Positions 46,397 through 56,681 of a DNA stretch of 64,000 nt are shown piece after piece. How positions within the stretch are numbered: the stretch's first letter is position 1; each line of letters opens with the position of its first letter. Below the pieces are notes generated by a model that saw only the letters and a program-made list of their open reading frames with translations, searched no databases and was not told where the DNA came from. Position numbers and translations under genes: made by a program. The stretch lies in the NCBI GenBank assembly GCA_008375315.1, contig CP032507.1, positions 2,283,001 through 2,347,000 on the forward strand, in the 5' to 3' direction. This stretch comes from Ectothiorhodospiraceae bacterium BW-2 (GTDB taxonomy: Bacteria > Pseudomonadota > Gammaproteobacteria > Thiohalomonadales > Thiohalomonadaceae).

Positions 46397-46936
46397 TTAG
46401 GGGGTAAGGGCTTGGCGCAGTCGCCACCAGTGAAACATCGGCCCCGGATCGGTTTTGCGAGCTGGGGCGATGTCGGCGTGGCCAACGATGTGGTGGGGGC
46501 TCAATCGAGGGAAGTGGTCGAGTAGCCAACGAGTGGTATCGAATAACTGTTGGTACTGTGGCTCGGTAAAGAGGTGCCGCTCGTCACCCTCTAGTTCAAT
46601 GCCGATGGAGAAGTCGTTACAGTGACGGCGACCGCGATAGCAGGAGTGGCCAGCGTGCCAAGCGCGGCGGTCAAACGGCACAAACTGCACCAGCTCGCCA
46701 TCGCGACGAATTAGCAGGTGGCTAGAGACCCGCAGTTCGGCGAGGGGGGGAAAGTAGGGGTGATCAGAGGGTGTGAGGGTGTTGGTAAAGAGCTGCTCTA
46801 TAGCACTAGAGCCGAACTCGCCCGGGGGGAGGCTAATGGCGTGTAGCACCAGTAGTGACACATCTTCCGGATCGGGGCGACGATTCTGGTTAGGTGAGGC
46901 GCAGTAGCGAGCTGCGGTCAGCAGAGAGGGCGGCAA
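46397..46936 (-). CDS. ampD: 1,6-anhydro-N-acetylmuramyl-L-alanine amidase AmpD
   Basis: A 179-residue cytosolic amidase for recycling of anhydro-muropeptides. LLVLHAISLPPGEFG holds the first zinc His, SIGIELEG the catalytic Glu region, HHIVGHADIAPARKTDPG the second His, the catalytic Lys and the zinc Asp. Loss of AmpD derepresses AmpC beta-lactamase in species that have AmpR; no ampC or ampR is visible here. Divergent from nadC as in E. coli. Confidence 0.94.
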   Translation of the reverse strand: MPPSLLTAARYCASPNQNRRPDPEDVSLLVLHAISLPPGEFGSSAIEQLFTNTLTPSDHPYFPPLAELRVSSHLLIRRDGELVQFVPFDRRAWHAGHSCYRGRRHCNDFSIGIELEGDERHLFTEPQYQQLFDTTRWLLDHFPRLSPHHIVGHADIAPARKTDPGPMFHWWRLRQALTP

Positions 46937-47000
46937 TAATGGACTCCGAGGCTAAATTGGGTAGTAGGGGTGAAATTTTTCTGTGTTTAAGTCACGATTT

Positions 47001-47013
47001 GGGTATATTACCC
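47001..47013. promoter_or_regulatory. Perfect palindrome in the ampD-nadC divergent promoter region
   Basis: GGGTATATTACCC is a perfect inverted repeat (GGGTA, TAT, TACCC) and contains TATATT (47004-47009), which could be a -10 box for nadC. It lies 49 bp before the nadC start. A repressor bound here would block the promoter. The regulator is unknown. Confidence 0.45.
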
Positions 47014-47061
47014 TAAAACGGCATTAAATAACCAGATAACATAGCGGTTAAGGAGGAGTCG

Positions 47062-47925
47062 ATGCAGTCAGAGGGATCACAGTTCCCAGCGTATCTCTCA
47101 CCGCTGCTGATTGAGCAGCAGGTGGCGGCAGCGCTAGCCGAAGATATTGGTAGCGGCGATTTAACCGCCGAGCTAATCTCTGGAGAGGAGGTGGTGGAGG
47201 CGACGATTCTCTGTCGCGATAGTGCGACTCTGTGCGGTATTCCTTGGGCTAAAGCGGCCTTCTATCAGTGTCACGCCTCAATTGAGCAGCAGTGGTGGGT
47301 GGCTGATGGCGAGTCGGTGGCGGGGGCGAGCGAACTTGCGAGGCTGCGTGGCCCTGCAGGAGCGCTGCTCACGGCCGAAAGGACAGCGCTCAACTTTATG
47401 CAGCTTCTATCGGGGGTAGCGAGTTTAACGCGGCGCTTTGTCGAGCAGGCCCATCGTGTCAATCCGGCGGTCGATATTCTCGATACCCGAAAAACGATAC
47501 CGGGGCTGCGGTTAGCGCAAAAATATGCCGTACTCTGTGGCGGGGGTAAAAATCACCGTATTGGGCTCTATGATGCCATTTTGATTAAAGAGAACCATAT
47601 CGCCGCTGCCGGCTCTATTGCCGCTGCAATCACCCGAGCGCAGCAGCGCTACCCTGAGGTGTTAATTGAGATCGAGGTGGAGACGCTACAGGAGCTACAG
47701 CAGGCGCTCGATAGCGGCTGTCAAAGGATTCTGCTCGATAACATGTCGCCTGAGTTGATCGCTGAGGCGGTAGCGATAACCGCAGGCGCGGCCGAGCTAG
47801 AGGTCTCCGGCGGGGTGACGCTGCAGCAGTTACCGGCCATTGCCGCGCTAGGGGTGCGCTATATTTCGGTCGGGGCGATTACGAAGCAGGTGGAGCCGGT
47901 CGATCTATCGATGAGGCTGAATTGA
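47062..47925 (+). CDS. nadC: Nicotinate-nucleotide pyrophosphorylase (carboxylating) NadC
   Basis: A 287-residue quinolinate phosphoribosyltransferase of de novo NAD synthesis. EDIGSGDLTAELI, ILDTRKTIPGLRLAQKYAV, GGGKNHRIGLYDAILIKENH, VETLQEL and the C-terminal ELEVSGGVTL are typical. AAGGAGGAG stands before the ATG. Divergent from ampD; the 125-bp gap holds a palindrome at 47001-47013. Confidence 0.96.
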   Translation: MQSEGSQFPAYLSPLLIEQQVAAALAEDIGSGDLTAELISGEEVVEATILCRDSATLCGIPWAKAAFYQCHASIEQQWWVADGESVAGASELARLRGPAGALLTAERTALNFMQLLSGVASLTRRFVEQAHRVNPAVDILDTRKTIPGLRLAQKYAVLCGGGKNHRIGLYDAILIKENHIAAAGSIAAAITRAQQRYPEVLIEIEVETLQELQQALDSGCQRILLDNMSPELIAEAVAITAGAAELEVSGGVTLQQLPAIAALGVRYISVGAITKQVEPVDLSMRLN

Positions 47926-47955
47926 GCGTTATAGAGAGTCAGAGAGGGGGCACTG

Positions 47956-49254
47956 TTGAAACAGCTATTAGCTAAAATAGAGCAGCGACAGGCGACTATC
48001 GGTATTGTCGGTTTAGGCTATGTCGGGCTGCCGCTACTGCTGCGTTTTGTCGAGGCGGGGTTTCGCGTGATAGGCTTCGATACCGATCCGAAAAAACCGC
48101 AGCGGCTAAATCGTGGCGAGACCTATCTAAACCACATCAGCGGAGCACAGATAGCGGCGGCACAGCACGGTTTTCACGCCACCACCGACTTTAATGGGGC
48201 GAGCGAGTGCGATGCCCTTTTAATCTGTGTGCCGACGCCGTTAGGGGAGCACATGGAGCCCGATTTGAGCTTTATTACCGCGACCATGGCCAATCTGTTG
48301 CCCCATCTGCGGCCACAGCAGCTCATTGCGCTCGAAAGTACCACCTACCCGGGGACGACAGAGGAGATTTTGCAGCCGCTGCTAGTCGAGGCGGGCTGGC
48401 GCATTGGCGAGACTATGGCGCTAGTTTACTCCCCTGAGCGCGAAGATCCGGGCAATGCTAACTTTACTACCCGCACCATCCCTAAAGTGGTCGGCGGGGT
48501 CACCCCGACCTGCTTAGAGGTCGGTATCGCCCTCTACCAGCAGGTGATTGATCGGGTGGTGCCGGTTAGCTCTACCCGAACGGCAGAGATGAGCAAGCTG
48601 TTGGAGAATATCCATCGTGCGGTCAATATCGGGTTGGTGAATGAGATGAAGATGGTGGCCGATCGGATGGGAATCGACATTCATGAGGTGATCGATGCGG
48701 CAGCGACCAAGCCGTTTGGTTTTGTCCCCTACCGCCCTGGGCCGGGATTAGGGGGGCACTGTATTCCCATCGATCCCTTTTACTTAACTTGGAAAGCGCG
48801 GGAGTACGGTGTGAATACCCGTTTTATCGAGCTAGCCGGTGAGGTGAACCATGCGATGCCGCAGTGGGTGGTCGATAAAGTGGTCTTCGGACTGAACCGA
48901 CAGCGTAAGGCGGTAAACGGCAGCCATATTTTGATCGTTGGCATCGCCTACAAAAAGAATATTGACGATATGCGCGAATCGCCGGCGGTAGCGATGATGG
49001 CGCAGCTACAGCAGCTCGGGGCGAAGCTGAGCTATAGCGATCCCTATCTGCCCCACTTTCCTCCGATGCGCCGCTACCACTTTGAGTTAACCCATACCCC
49101 CTTAACCGCAGCGATGCTAGCTAGCGTCGATGCGGTGGTCATCGCCACCGATCACGACTGTTTTGATTATGAACTGATTCGCTCCCACGCCTCGCTTATT
49201 ATCGATGCTCGGGGAGTCTATCGCCAACCGGAGCCACATATTGTTAAAGCCTAA
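47956..49254 (+). CDS. UDP-sugar 6-dehydrogenase (UDP-GlcNAc/UDP-glucose dehydrogenase family, WbpA-like)
   Basis: A 432-residue NAD-dependent dehydrogenase. Rossmann start [42 protein letters not shown], central dimer helix [18 protein letters not shown], catalytic Cys in [14 protein letters not shown] and C-terminal domain with [15 protein letters not shown]. The long form with SPEREDPGN resembles WbpA/TviB (UDP-GlcNAc to UDP-GlcNAcA). It starts with TTG after AGAGGGGG. It probably serves O-antigen or exopolysaccharide precursors, but no such cluster is adjacent. Overlaps engB by 14 bp. Confidence 0.87.
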   Translation: MKQLLAKIEQRQATIGIVGLGYVGLPLLLRFVEAGFRVIGFDTDPKKPQRLNRGETYLNHISGAQIAAAQHGFHATTDFNGASECDALLICVPTPLGEHMEPDLSFITATMANLLPHLRPQQLIALESTTYPGTTEEILQPLLVEAGWRIGETMALVYSPEREDPGNANFTTRTIPKVVGGVTPTCLEVGIALYQQVIDRVVPVSSTRTAEMSKLLENIHRAVNIGLVNEMKMVADRMGIDIHEVIDAAATKPFGFVPYRPGPGLGGHCIPIDPFYLTWKAREYGVNTRFIELAGEVNHAMPQWVVDKVVFGLNRQRKAVNGSHILIVGIAYKKNIDDMRESPAVAMMAQLQQLGAKLSYSDPYLPHFPPMRRYHFELTHTPLTAAMLASVDAVVIATDHDCFDYELIRSHASLIIDARGVYRQPEPHIVKA

Positions 49255-49852
49255 TCTCTATCGTCAGGCGAGCTTTATGCTAAGTGTCAATCAGCTACCA
49301 CAGCTACCCGAAGATAACGGTTACGAAATCGCCTTTGCCGGCCGCTCTAATGCCGGTAAATCGAGTGCTCTTAATACCCTGACCGAGCAGAAGAGTCTAG
49401 CCCGCACCAGTAAAACACCCGGCCGCACCCAAATGCTCAACTACTTTGGCCTTGATGAGAGTCGCCGCTTAGTCGATCTGCCCGGTTACGGCTTTGCCAA
49501 AGTGCCCGCGCAGGTGAAACGGGAGTGGCACCGCCTACTCGAAGGTTACTTTGCACAACGGCAATCGCTGCAAGGGGTGGTGGTGGTGATGGATTGTCGC
49601 CATCCGCTAAAAGATGACGATCAATTAATGTTGCAATGGTGCCAGCAGAGCCAAGTGCCGGCCCATATTCTGTTAACCAAGGCGGACAAACTGAAGCGGG
49701 GAGCGGCCAAAACCACTCTGTTACAGGTCGATAAGGCGTTAGGGCTACTTGAGTCGGACGCCTCAGTACAACTCTTTTCGGCGTTAAAACGGGAGGGGGT
49801 GGAGCGGCTACAGCAGCGGCTCGATCAGTGGTTAGTGATGGAGGAGGAGTGA
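49241..49852 (+). CDS. engB: Ribosome biogenesis GTP-binding protein EngB/YsxC
   Basis: About 203 residues. The G1 motif is [15 protein letters not shown]3 is [12 protein letters not shown]4 is [10 protein letters not shown], and [15 protein letters not shown] is the switch region. It assists 50S assembly. TTG 49241 is chosen since GGAG sits seven bases before and the resulting [15 protein letters not shown] aligns with the E. coli N-terminus; ATG 49277 would cut it. Overlaps the end of the dehydrogenase gene. Confidence 0.93.
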   Translation: MLKPNLYRQASFMLSVNQLPQLPEDNGYEIAFAGRSNAGKSSALNTLTEQKSLARTSKTPGRTQMLNYFGLDESRRLVDLPGYGFAKVPAQVKREWHRLLEGYFAQRQSLQGVVVVMDCRHPLKDDDQLMLQWCQQSQVPAHILLTKADKLKRGAAKTTLLQVDKALGLLESDASVQLFSALKREGVERLQQRLDQWLVMEEE

Positions 49853-49856
49853 TGGC

Positions 49857-49988
49857 ATGGGACGGCGTCTAATCGTGTGGAGCCTTTTGTGGTTGGGATT
49901 GGGATTGGGGGTAGCCGGGTGCGGGGCGAAAGGGGATCTCTATCTACCCTCGCAGGGGGCAGCGGCAGCGGAGCAGAACGCAAATTGA
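49857..49988 (+). CDS. lptM: LptM-like small lipoprotein (YifL family)
   Basis: A 43-codon gene. Positively charged start MGRRL, hydrophobic segment WSLLWLGLGLGVAG, lipobox ending in Cys22, and directly after it CGAKGDLYLP, the hallmark CGxKGxLYxP of LptM. LptM helps LptD disulfide maturation and LPS translocon assembly. GGAGGAG lies 8-14 bases before the ATG and the gene starts 4 bp after engB. The stop is 11 bp from the convergent M48 gene end. Confidence 0.85.
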   Translation: MGRRLIVWSLLWLGLGLGVAGCGAKGDLYLPSQGAAAAEQNAN

Positions 49989-49999
49989 GCGAGCCGCTG

Positions 50000-50782
50000 T
50001 TAATTGCCCTTAGCCGCCTGATAGTAAGGCATCATGTTAGGAATAAGCGCCTCCAGCGTCTGCTGGCGATTATCGGGGCTAGGGTGGGTGCTGAGAAATT
50101 GCGGTGTGCTGCCGCCTAGCTGTCCCATCTTCTGCCACAGGGTGACCGCTGCGCGAGGATCGTAGCCCGCTTTGGCGGCTAGTTCGATACCGATCTTATC
50201 GGCTTCGGTCTCGCCGGTGCGGCTATTGGGTAACTCGACGGCTAGTTTGGCTGCTGCCACACCGGCGGTGGTGGTCAGTTGCGAGTCGCTGACAGCACCG
50301 AGGACGGCAATGCCCATCTTGGAGGCGAGGGCTATCGACATCCGTTCGGCGGAGTGGTTGGCTAGGGCGTGGGAGATTTCGTGACCAATGACCTGCGCTA
50401 ACTCGTCATCGGACGGTTGAATGGCTTTAATAAGGCCGGTATAGACTGCCATTTTTCCGCCAGCCATACACCAAGCGTTCACCTGTTGATCATCTTCGAT
50501 GACATTAATCTGCCACTCCCAGCTTGCGGTATCGGGACGCATGGCCACAGCCTGAGGGATGATACGATCCGTAATCTGTCGGACTCGACGGGTGAGAGCG
50601 GGATCGGTATTGAGTTTCCCCTCCTCACTGACACTATCAATCGTCTGAGTATAGGCCTGTTTGGAGGAGGTAATCGCCTGCGCCTCTGAGACCAGCAGTA
50701 GCTGTTTACGACCGGTAGGGGTGGTCGAACAGGCGCTAATCACCCCTAGCAGCAGAACAATTATCAGGGAACGATAGTGCAT
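50000..50782 (-). CDS. M48 family zinc metalloprotease lipoprotein
   Basis: A 260-residue lipoprotein: signal SLIIVLLLGVISAC with lipobox Cys at about residue 17, then an M48 peptidase with QVIGHEISHALANHSAERM (HExxH) and the third zinc ligand in GETEADKIGIEL. It resembles the LoiP/YggG group of outer-membrane quality-control proteases. ATG 50782 has AGGAG at good distance; a longer frame to 50983 runs over rpsT sequence and is not used. Confidence 0.88.
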   Translation of the reverse strand: MHYRSLIIVLLLGVISACSTTPTGRKQLLLVSEAQAITSSKQAYTQTIDSVSEEGKLNTDPALTRRVRQITDRIIPQAVAMRPDTASWEWQINVIEDDQQVNAWCMAGGKMAVYTGLIKAIQPSDDELAQVIGHEISHALANHSAERMSIALASKMGIAVLGAVSDSQLTTTAGVAAAKLAVELPNSRTGETEADKIGIELAAKAGYDPRAAVTLWQKMGQLGGSTPQFLSTHPSPDNRQQTLEALIPNMMPYYQAAKGN

Positions 50783-50831
50783 GGCAAAAGCTCCTAGGGG
50801 ACAGCTATTAGTGGGGGAGATGGGGCGGTGG

Positions 50832-51095
50832 CTAGCCGAGGGCGCGAATCCGCTTATTGAGCCGGCTTTTGGTGCGAGCAGCGCTATTTTTATGCAACAG
50901 CCCCTTTTTGATGGCGCGGTCAATGACAGGAACGGCTGACTGATAAGCGGCGCTAGCGGCCTCTTTGTCGCCGCTATCGGCACTCTTAACTACTTTTTTC
51001 ATCGCTGTGCGCAGCGCAGAGCGCTCCGAGGCGTTGTGAATACGGCGCTTGTCCGCCTGACGGGCGCGTTTACGGGCTTGTGCTGAATTGGCCAA
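50832..51095 (-). CDS. rpsT: 30S ribosomal protein S20
   Basis: An 87-residue basic helical protein, [18 protein letters not shown] then [13 protein letters not shown] and [20 protein letters not shown], the same size as E. coli S20. It lies alone on the minus strand, 49 bp upstream of the M48 gene, with its own leader. Confidence 0.95.
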   Translation of the reverse strand: MANSAQARKRARQADKRRIHNASERSALRTAMKKVVKSADSGDKEAASAAYQSAVPVIDRAIKKGLLHKNSAARTKSRLNKRIRALG

Positions 51096-51263
51096 TGGTC
51101 TCTCTCCGAAGAAATCTAGGTTAAAACTGAAAATAGCCGCGCATTATTTCACACTCTTTTGAGTTGTCAAGCCAATTTGGCGCAATCAGTTGTGTTAAAG
51201 TAGCCTTGGATGAGGGCTCGGTTATCTCAGATAGAAAATAGCTAATTAGGGAGAGGTTTGGTA

Positions 51264-51779
51264 ATGCAGGGGCAACATAGTGTCTTTACTGTAGAGCAGA
51301 TGGAGCAGGTACTCGATGGATGCCAATTTCAGAGCAAAATTGCGGCCATCTTGGAGCGATTACCGATGTTTAACCGATATTCGGGTGAGGACACGATGGC
51401 GCTAGCTAGCTTTATGGTGCTCTATCGAGTGCCTAAAGGGAAAGTGGTGATGCTAGAGGGGGAGTACGACGATTTTATGTGTGTACCGGTCACCGGTTCG
51501 TTAGATGTCTTAAAAATAGATAAGGGACAAAAGCTAGTCCACTTAACGACGATAAAACCGGGACGGCTGTTTGGCGAGATGTCGCTGCTCGACAGCATGC
51601 CCCACTCCGGTACAGTTCGCACGCTAGAGGAGTGTGAACTGCTGGTGATGCACAAGACTCACTATGAGCAGCTCGGCAAGCGTTACCCTAAAACGGCGCT
51701 GCGCTTTACTCAGTCGATTGCGGTGTTAATGAGTCAACGCCTGCGGCGCGTCAGCAGTAAGCTTATCGACATGTTATAA
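51264..51779 (+). CDS. Cyclic nucleotide-binding-domain protein without DNA-binding domain
   Basis: A 171-residue protein made of one cNMP-binding fold (about 30-160): VPKGKVVMLEGEYDDFM, then RLFGEMSLLDSMPHSGTVRT. No HTH or enzymatic domain follows, and the C-terminus is a helix (ALRFTQSIAVLMSQRLRRVSSKL). In the phosphate-binding cassette the usual Arg (PRSATV) is His (PHSGTV), so cAMP/cGMP binding is doubtful. GGGAGAGG lies before the ATG. Function unknown. Confidence 0.8.
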   Translation: MQGQHSVFTVEQMEQVLDGCQFQSKIAAILERLPMFNRYSGEDTMALASFMVLYRVPKGKVVMLEGEYDDFMCVPVTGSLDVLKIDKGQKLVHLTTIKPGRLFGEMSLLDSMPHSGTVRTLEECELLVMHKTHYEQLGKRYPKTALRFTQSIAVLMSQRLRRVSSKLIDML

Positions 51780-51845
51780 CTTTTTGCTCCGTTTTAGGCT
51801 ATCGCTCGGGGGTGGTTTCGGGTATGATGGTGCCATAAATTCAAC

Positions 51846-51956
51846 GGTGACCCCATGGGTTCCCCCGCGACGATAGATTGTGGACCCCGTCAGGCCCGGA
51901 AGGGAGCAGCGGCAGCAGTCGATTCGGGTGCCGGGGTGTCGCTGATGCGGGTCACC
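51846..51956 (+). ncRNA. ffs: Signal recognition particle 4.5S RNA
   Basis: About 111 nt. The apical domain gtcaggcccggaagggagca carries the conserved GGAA tetraloop and both internal loops that bind Ffh. The ends GGTGACC (51846-51852) and GGTCACC (51950-51956) pair, forming the long hairpin. A TATGAT box is at 51823-51828. It lies 33 bp before dnaX. A long frame over it is not coding. Confidence 0.93.
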
Positions 51957-51989
51957 ACCCTAATTTTGCTACTATCTCTCGATTGTGTC

Positions 51990-53606
51990 ATGAGTTATCA
52001 GGTTCTTGCCCGTCGTTGGCGCCCGCGCACCTTTGCCCAGCTAGTGGGACAGCACCATGTGGTTAAACCGCTGCTGCACGGCCTGCAGTCGGGACGACTC
52101 CACCACGCCTTTCTGTTTACCGGTACCCGAGGGGTGGGTAAGACCACAATCGCGCGAATTTTAGCCAAGGCGCTAAACTGTAGCCTGCCGCAGCAGGGTG
52201 AGCCGTGTGGCGAGTGTGGTAGCTGTGTGGCGATCGATGAGGGGCGCTTTGTCGATCTGTTAGAGGTCGATGCCGCCTCGCGCACTAAGGTCGATGATAC
52301 CCGTGAGCTACTTGATAATATTCAGTATGCACCGGTGCACGGTCGTTATAAGATCTATCTCATTGATGAAGTGCACATGTTATCGCGCCATAGCTTCAAT
52401 GCGCTGTTAAAGACGCTGGAGGAGCCGCCAGACCATATTAAATTTCTATTAGCGACCACCGATCCTCAAAAGCTACCCCCTACGATTCTATCGCGCTGCC
52501 TGCAGTTTGGGCTGCAGGCGTTAACGCCAGAGCAGATTCGCTCCCAATTTGAGACTATTTTGCATAGTGAGCAGATCGAAGCTGACGCTGAGGCGCTATG
52601 GGAGCTGGCTTTGGCGGCTGATGGTAGTCTGCGTGATGGTTTAAGTCTGTTGGATCAGGCGATTAGTTATGGTGGCGGTCGCGTCGTTCTCGATGAGGTG
52701 CGACAGATGCTCGGTACCGTAGGACGGCAGCAGTTAATTGTGATGCTGAACGCGCTGGCTGAGGATAATCCGGCACAGCTACTACAGCAGGTCGAGCAGG
52801 CGGCGAGGCAGGGGCGCGATCTGCGTCGGCTGCTTAACGATGTCAATCGCCTCCTGCAGCAGTTAGCGCTGTTGCAGCAGATTCCTGACTATCCGGGGAT
52901 CGAGCAGCGCCAAGCGCTGACAGCGCTGTCACAACAGCTAAGTCGTGAAGATGTGCAGCTCTACTACCAGATCGGAATCCACGGCTGGCGCGATCTCGCC
53001 TACAGCCCCGATGTGCGTACCGGAGTAGAGATGACGCTGCTGCGAATGCTCGCCTTTCGTCCGCGTCAAAGCCATCGCCAAGAGGAGAGGCGAGGGGGAG
53101 GGCACCGCAGTGACGACTCCGTCGAGCCCCATCCTGCCCCCCTCTCTCCCCCGTCAGCCGCCTCACCTCTGCCGGCGTTCTCTGTGGTTGCAGAAAACGA
53201 TAGCCAGTGGCGCGAGTGGAGTCGGCAGTTGCGGGTTAAACCGATGACGCAGCAGCTAGCGCAACACTGTCAATTAGTGGCCTGTGACGGGGGACGGTTA
53301 CAGCTTCAGACCCAGTCGGCTGTCGGTTCACTGCTCGATAGGGAGGAGGAGCTGCGTCAAGGGCTACAGCGGTTGTTAAATCGACCCGTCGAGCTATCGT
53401 TGCGGGTTATAAGTGCAGACGAGGGTTGTGCCCCGTTAGAGACGCCGAGAGTGATAGAGCAGCGGGAGTGGGCCGAAAAGCAGACCCAGGCAGAGGCGGC
53501 TATGGCTGCCGATGCGGTCGTGGAGCGCTTGATTGAGCTGTTTGGGGCGCAGCTTATCCCCAGTTCGATCAAGCCGTTGGAGGGGGGCGATGAGTCAGCG
53601 CGATAG
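51990..53606 (+). CDS. dnaX: DNA polymerase III subunit gamma/tau
   Basis: A 538-residue clamp-loader ATPase. MSYQVLARRWRPRTFAQLVGQ is the canonical start, Walker A GTRGVGKTTIARIL, zinc-finger Cys in CGECGSC, YLIDEVHMLSRHSFNALLKTLEEPP, and sensor 1 LATTDPQKLPPTILSRCLQF. Domain III follows to about 370. The C-terminal tau-specific region is short, about 170 residues versus about 270 in E. coli. No A-run frameshift heptamer is present, so only one product is expected. The usual ybaB-recR partners are absent; rarA overlaps by 17 bp. Confidence 0.94.
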   Translation: MSYQVLARRWRPRTFAQLVGQHHVVKPLLHGLQSGRLHHAFLFTGTRGVGKTTIARILAKALNCSLPQQGEPCGECGSCVAIDEGRFVDLLEVDAASRTKVDDTRELLDNIQYAPVHGRYKIYLIDEVHMLSRHSFNALLKTLEEPPDHIKFLLATTDPQKLPPTILSRCLQFGLQALTPEQIRSQFETILHSEQIEADAEALWELALAADGSLRDGLSLLDQAISYGGGRVVLDEVRQMLGTVGRQQLIVMLNALAEDNPAQLLQQVEQAARQGRDLRRLLNDVNRLLQQLALLQQIPDYPGIEQRQALTALSQQLSREDVQLYYQIGIHGWRDLAYSPDVRTGVEMTLLRMLAFRPRQSHRQEERRGGGHRSDDSVEPHPAPLSPPSAASPLPAFSVVAENDSQWREWSRQLRVKPMTQQLAQHCQLVACDGGRLQLQTQSAVGSLLDREEELRQGLQRLLNRPVELSLRVISADEGCAPLETPRVIEQREWAEKQTQAEAAMAADAVVERLIELFGAQLIPSSIKPLEGGDESAR

Positions 53607-54897
53607 CTTAGTGCCGCTTGCCGAGCGGTTGCGACCTAAGTCGCTACAGCAGGTGGTGGGGCAGCGCCATCTCCTCTCTGAGGGGCAACCGCTGTGGGGA
53701 GCGCTACAGTTAGGAAGGGTGCACTCAATGATCCTCTGGGGGCCGCCGGGAACGGGCAAAACGACGCTCGCAAGGCTGCTAGCTCAGCAAGGTGGGCTAC
53801 AGTTTATCGCCCTTTCGGCCGTGTTATCGGGGGTAAAAGAGATTCGTGCTGCTGTGGCCGCCGCCAAGAGCCATCGCCAGCAGCGAGGGGAGGGGACGCT
53901 GCTGTTTGTCGATGAGGTACACCGCTTCAATAAGAGCCAGCAGGATGCCTTTTTACCCCACATCGAAGATGGGACGCTCATTTTTGTTGGCGCTACCACC
54001 GAAAACCCCTCGTTTGAGTTAAATAATGCCCTGCTATCGCGGGTCAGGGTCTATCGCTTACAGTCGTTACAGGTAGAGGAGCTAGTGCAGCTTATCCATA
54101 CGGCCTGCTCTGAGCTAGGGGAGCCGCCGTTAGTGATCGATAGCGAGCTAATCACCGAACTGGCGCAAAGGGTCGATGGCGATGCCAGACGAGCGCTGAA
54201 TTGGTTGGAGATGGCGGCCGATATGGCCAAGGTGAGCGCGGTCGGGCGTCGGGTGACCCGTGAGGTGATGGAGAGCCTGTGGCAGGGGGGGGTGCGCCGA
54301 TTTGATAAGGGGGGGGATATCTTCTATGAGCAGATTTCGGCGCTACACAAGGCGATGCGAGGCTCTAACCCCGATGCTGTGCTCTATTGGCTGGCGCGGA
54401 TGCTCGATGGCGGCTGTGATCCGCTCTATATTGCCCGCCGTACGGTTAGAATGGCCTCAGAGGATATCGGCAATGCCGATCCAAGGGCTCTGTCGTTAGC
54501 GCTACAGGCGTGGGAGGTGGTGGAGAGGCTCGGCAGCCCCGAAGGGGAGTTGGCATTGGCTCAAGCGCTGGTCTATCTAGCCGTTGCGCCTAAGAGTAAT
54601 GCGGTGTATCAGGCTTTTAAGGCGGCACAGCTTGACGCGAAACAGACCGGTTCACTGGCGGTGCCCCCTCACCTCTGTAATGCGCTGACTCAGCTCATGG
54701 CACAGCTAGGGTATGGCGAGGGGTATCGTTATGCCCATGACGAGGAGGGCGGGTATGCCGCCGGAGTGAACTACTTTCCGGATGCCATGGAGCCACAACG
54801 CTATTATCATCCAGTCGATAGGGGGTTGGAGGAGCGCATTGGGGCTAGACTGGCTTGGTTTCGGCAGCAGGATCGAGCTCATGGTACCGATAGATAG
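53590..54897 (+). CDS. rarA: Replication-associated recombination protein RarA (MgsA)
   Basis: A 435-residue AAA+ ATPase similar to clamp loaders. LRPKSLQQVVGQRHLL, Walker A GPPGTGKTTLARLLA, DEVHRFNKSQQDAFLPHIE, GATTENPSFELNNALLSR and the C-terminal tetramer domain with ASEDIGNADPRAL and YFPDAMEPQRYY. ATG 53590 is inside the dnaX 3' end, with GGAGG before it. It acts at stalled forks. Confidence 0.94.
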   Translation: MSQRDSLVPLAERLRPKSLQQVVGQRHLLSEGQPLWGALQLGRVHSMILWGPPGTGKTTLARLLAQQGGLQFIALSAVLSGVKEIRAAVAAAKSHRQQRGEGTLLFVDEVHRFNKSQQDAFLPHIEDGTLIFVGATTENPSFELNNALLSRVRVYRLQSLQVEELVQLIHTACSELGEPPLVIDSELITELAQRVDGDARRALNWLEMAADMAKVSAVGRRVTREVMESLWQGGVRRFDKGGDIFYEQISALHKAMRGSNPDAVLYWLARMLDGGCDPLYIARRTVRMASEDIGNADPRALSLALQAWEVVERLGSPEGELALAQALVYLAVAPKSNAVYQAFKAAQLDAKQTGSLAVPPHLCNALTQLMAQLGYGEGYRYAHDEEGGYAAGVNYFPDAMEPQRYYHPVDRGLEERIGARLAWFRQQDRAHGTDR

Positions 54898-54960
54898 GTC
54901 GCGGCTCGGCGAGGGGGATAGGCGTGATGCAGCGAAGGCGAAGTGTGAGGCGCCGTTGTC

Positions 54961-55338
54961 GTGAACTGGCTGCTGTTAGCTATCGGGGGGGCTTTGGGGG
55001 CGGTGGCTCGTTTTGGACTCTCTGAGGCGATCTATGGCTTATTAGGGCGGGAGTTTCCTTACGGCACGCTGGCGGTGAATCTTATCGGTTCGCTGTTGAT
55101 GGGGCTGCTCTATGTGGTCATTAGTGAACGGGCGCTGTTCGGGGACGAGGTGCGACTGCTGCTGATGGTCGGTTTTTTGGGGGCTTTGACTACCTTCTCT
55201 ACCTTTTCGCTCGATACGCTGCTGCTGTTGCAGCAGGGGGCGTTGTGGCGGGCCGGGGCGAATGTATTGGCGAGCGTAACTTTAACTATCGGCGCTTTAT
55301 GGTTGGCTGTGGTGGCGGCACGGGCGTTGTTGCGTTAA
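54961..55338 (+). CDS. crcB: Fluoride ion exporter FluC/CrcB
   Basis: A 125-residue four-helix membrane protein. GGALGAVARFGLS, GTLAVNLIGSLLMGLLY and GFLGALTTFSTFSLD (the Asn and the Phe-box/Thr-Phe-Ser-Thr-Phe pore residues) are the CrcB hallmarks. It forms a dual-topology dimeric fluoride channel. GTG start, 63 bp after rarA. No fluoride riboswitch can be recognised in that gap. Confidence 0.93.
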   Translation: MNWLLLAIGGALGAVARFGLSEAIYGLLGREFPYGTLAVNLIGSLLMGLLYVVISERALFGDEVRLLLMVGFLGALTTFSTFSLDTLLLLQQGALWRAGANVLASVTLTIGALWLAVVAARALLR

Positions 55339-55367
55339 ATTACGCTCTTAGATTAACCATCCATTAA

Positions 55368-56681
<1,314 letters not shown>

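Noticed and set aside
49877-50119. 80-codon plus-strand frame
   Set aside because: It is a shadow in another frame of lptM and of the antisense of the M48 gene; composition is Gly/Ser/Arg-rich with no family.
51855-51989. N-terminal extension of dnaX
   Set aside because: It runs across the 4.5S RNA gene; DnaX homology starts at MSYQVLARRWRP (51990).
54898-54960. Possible fluoride riboswitch before crcB
   Set aside because: The 63-bp gap has GGCGAGGGGGATAGGCG but not the conserved pseudoknot core of the crcB motif, and it is too short.
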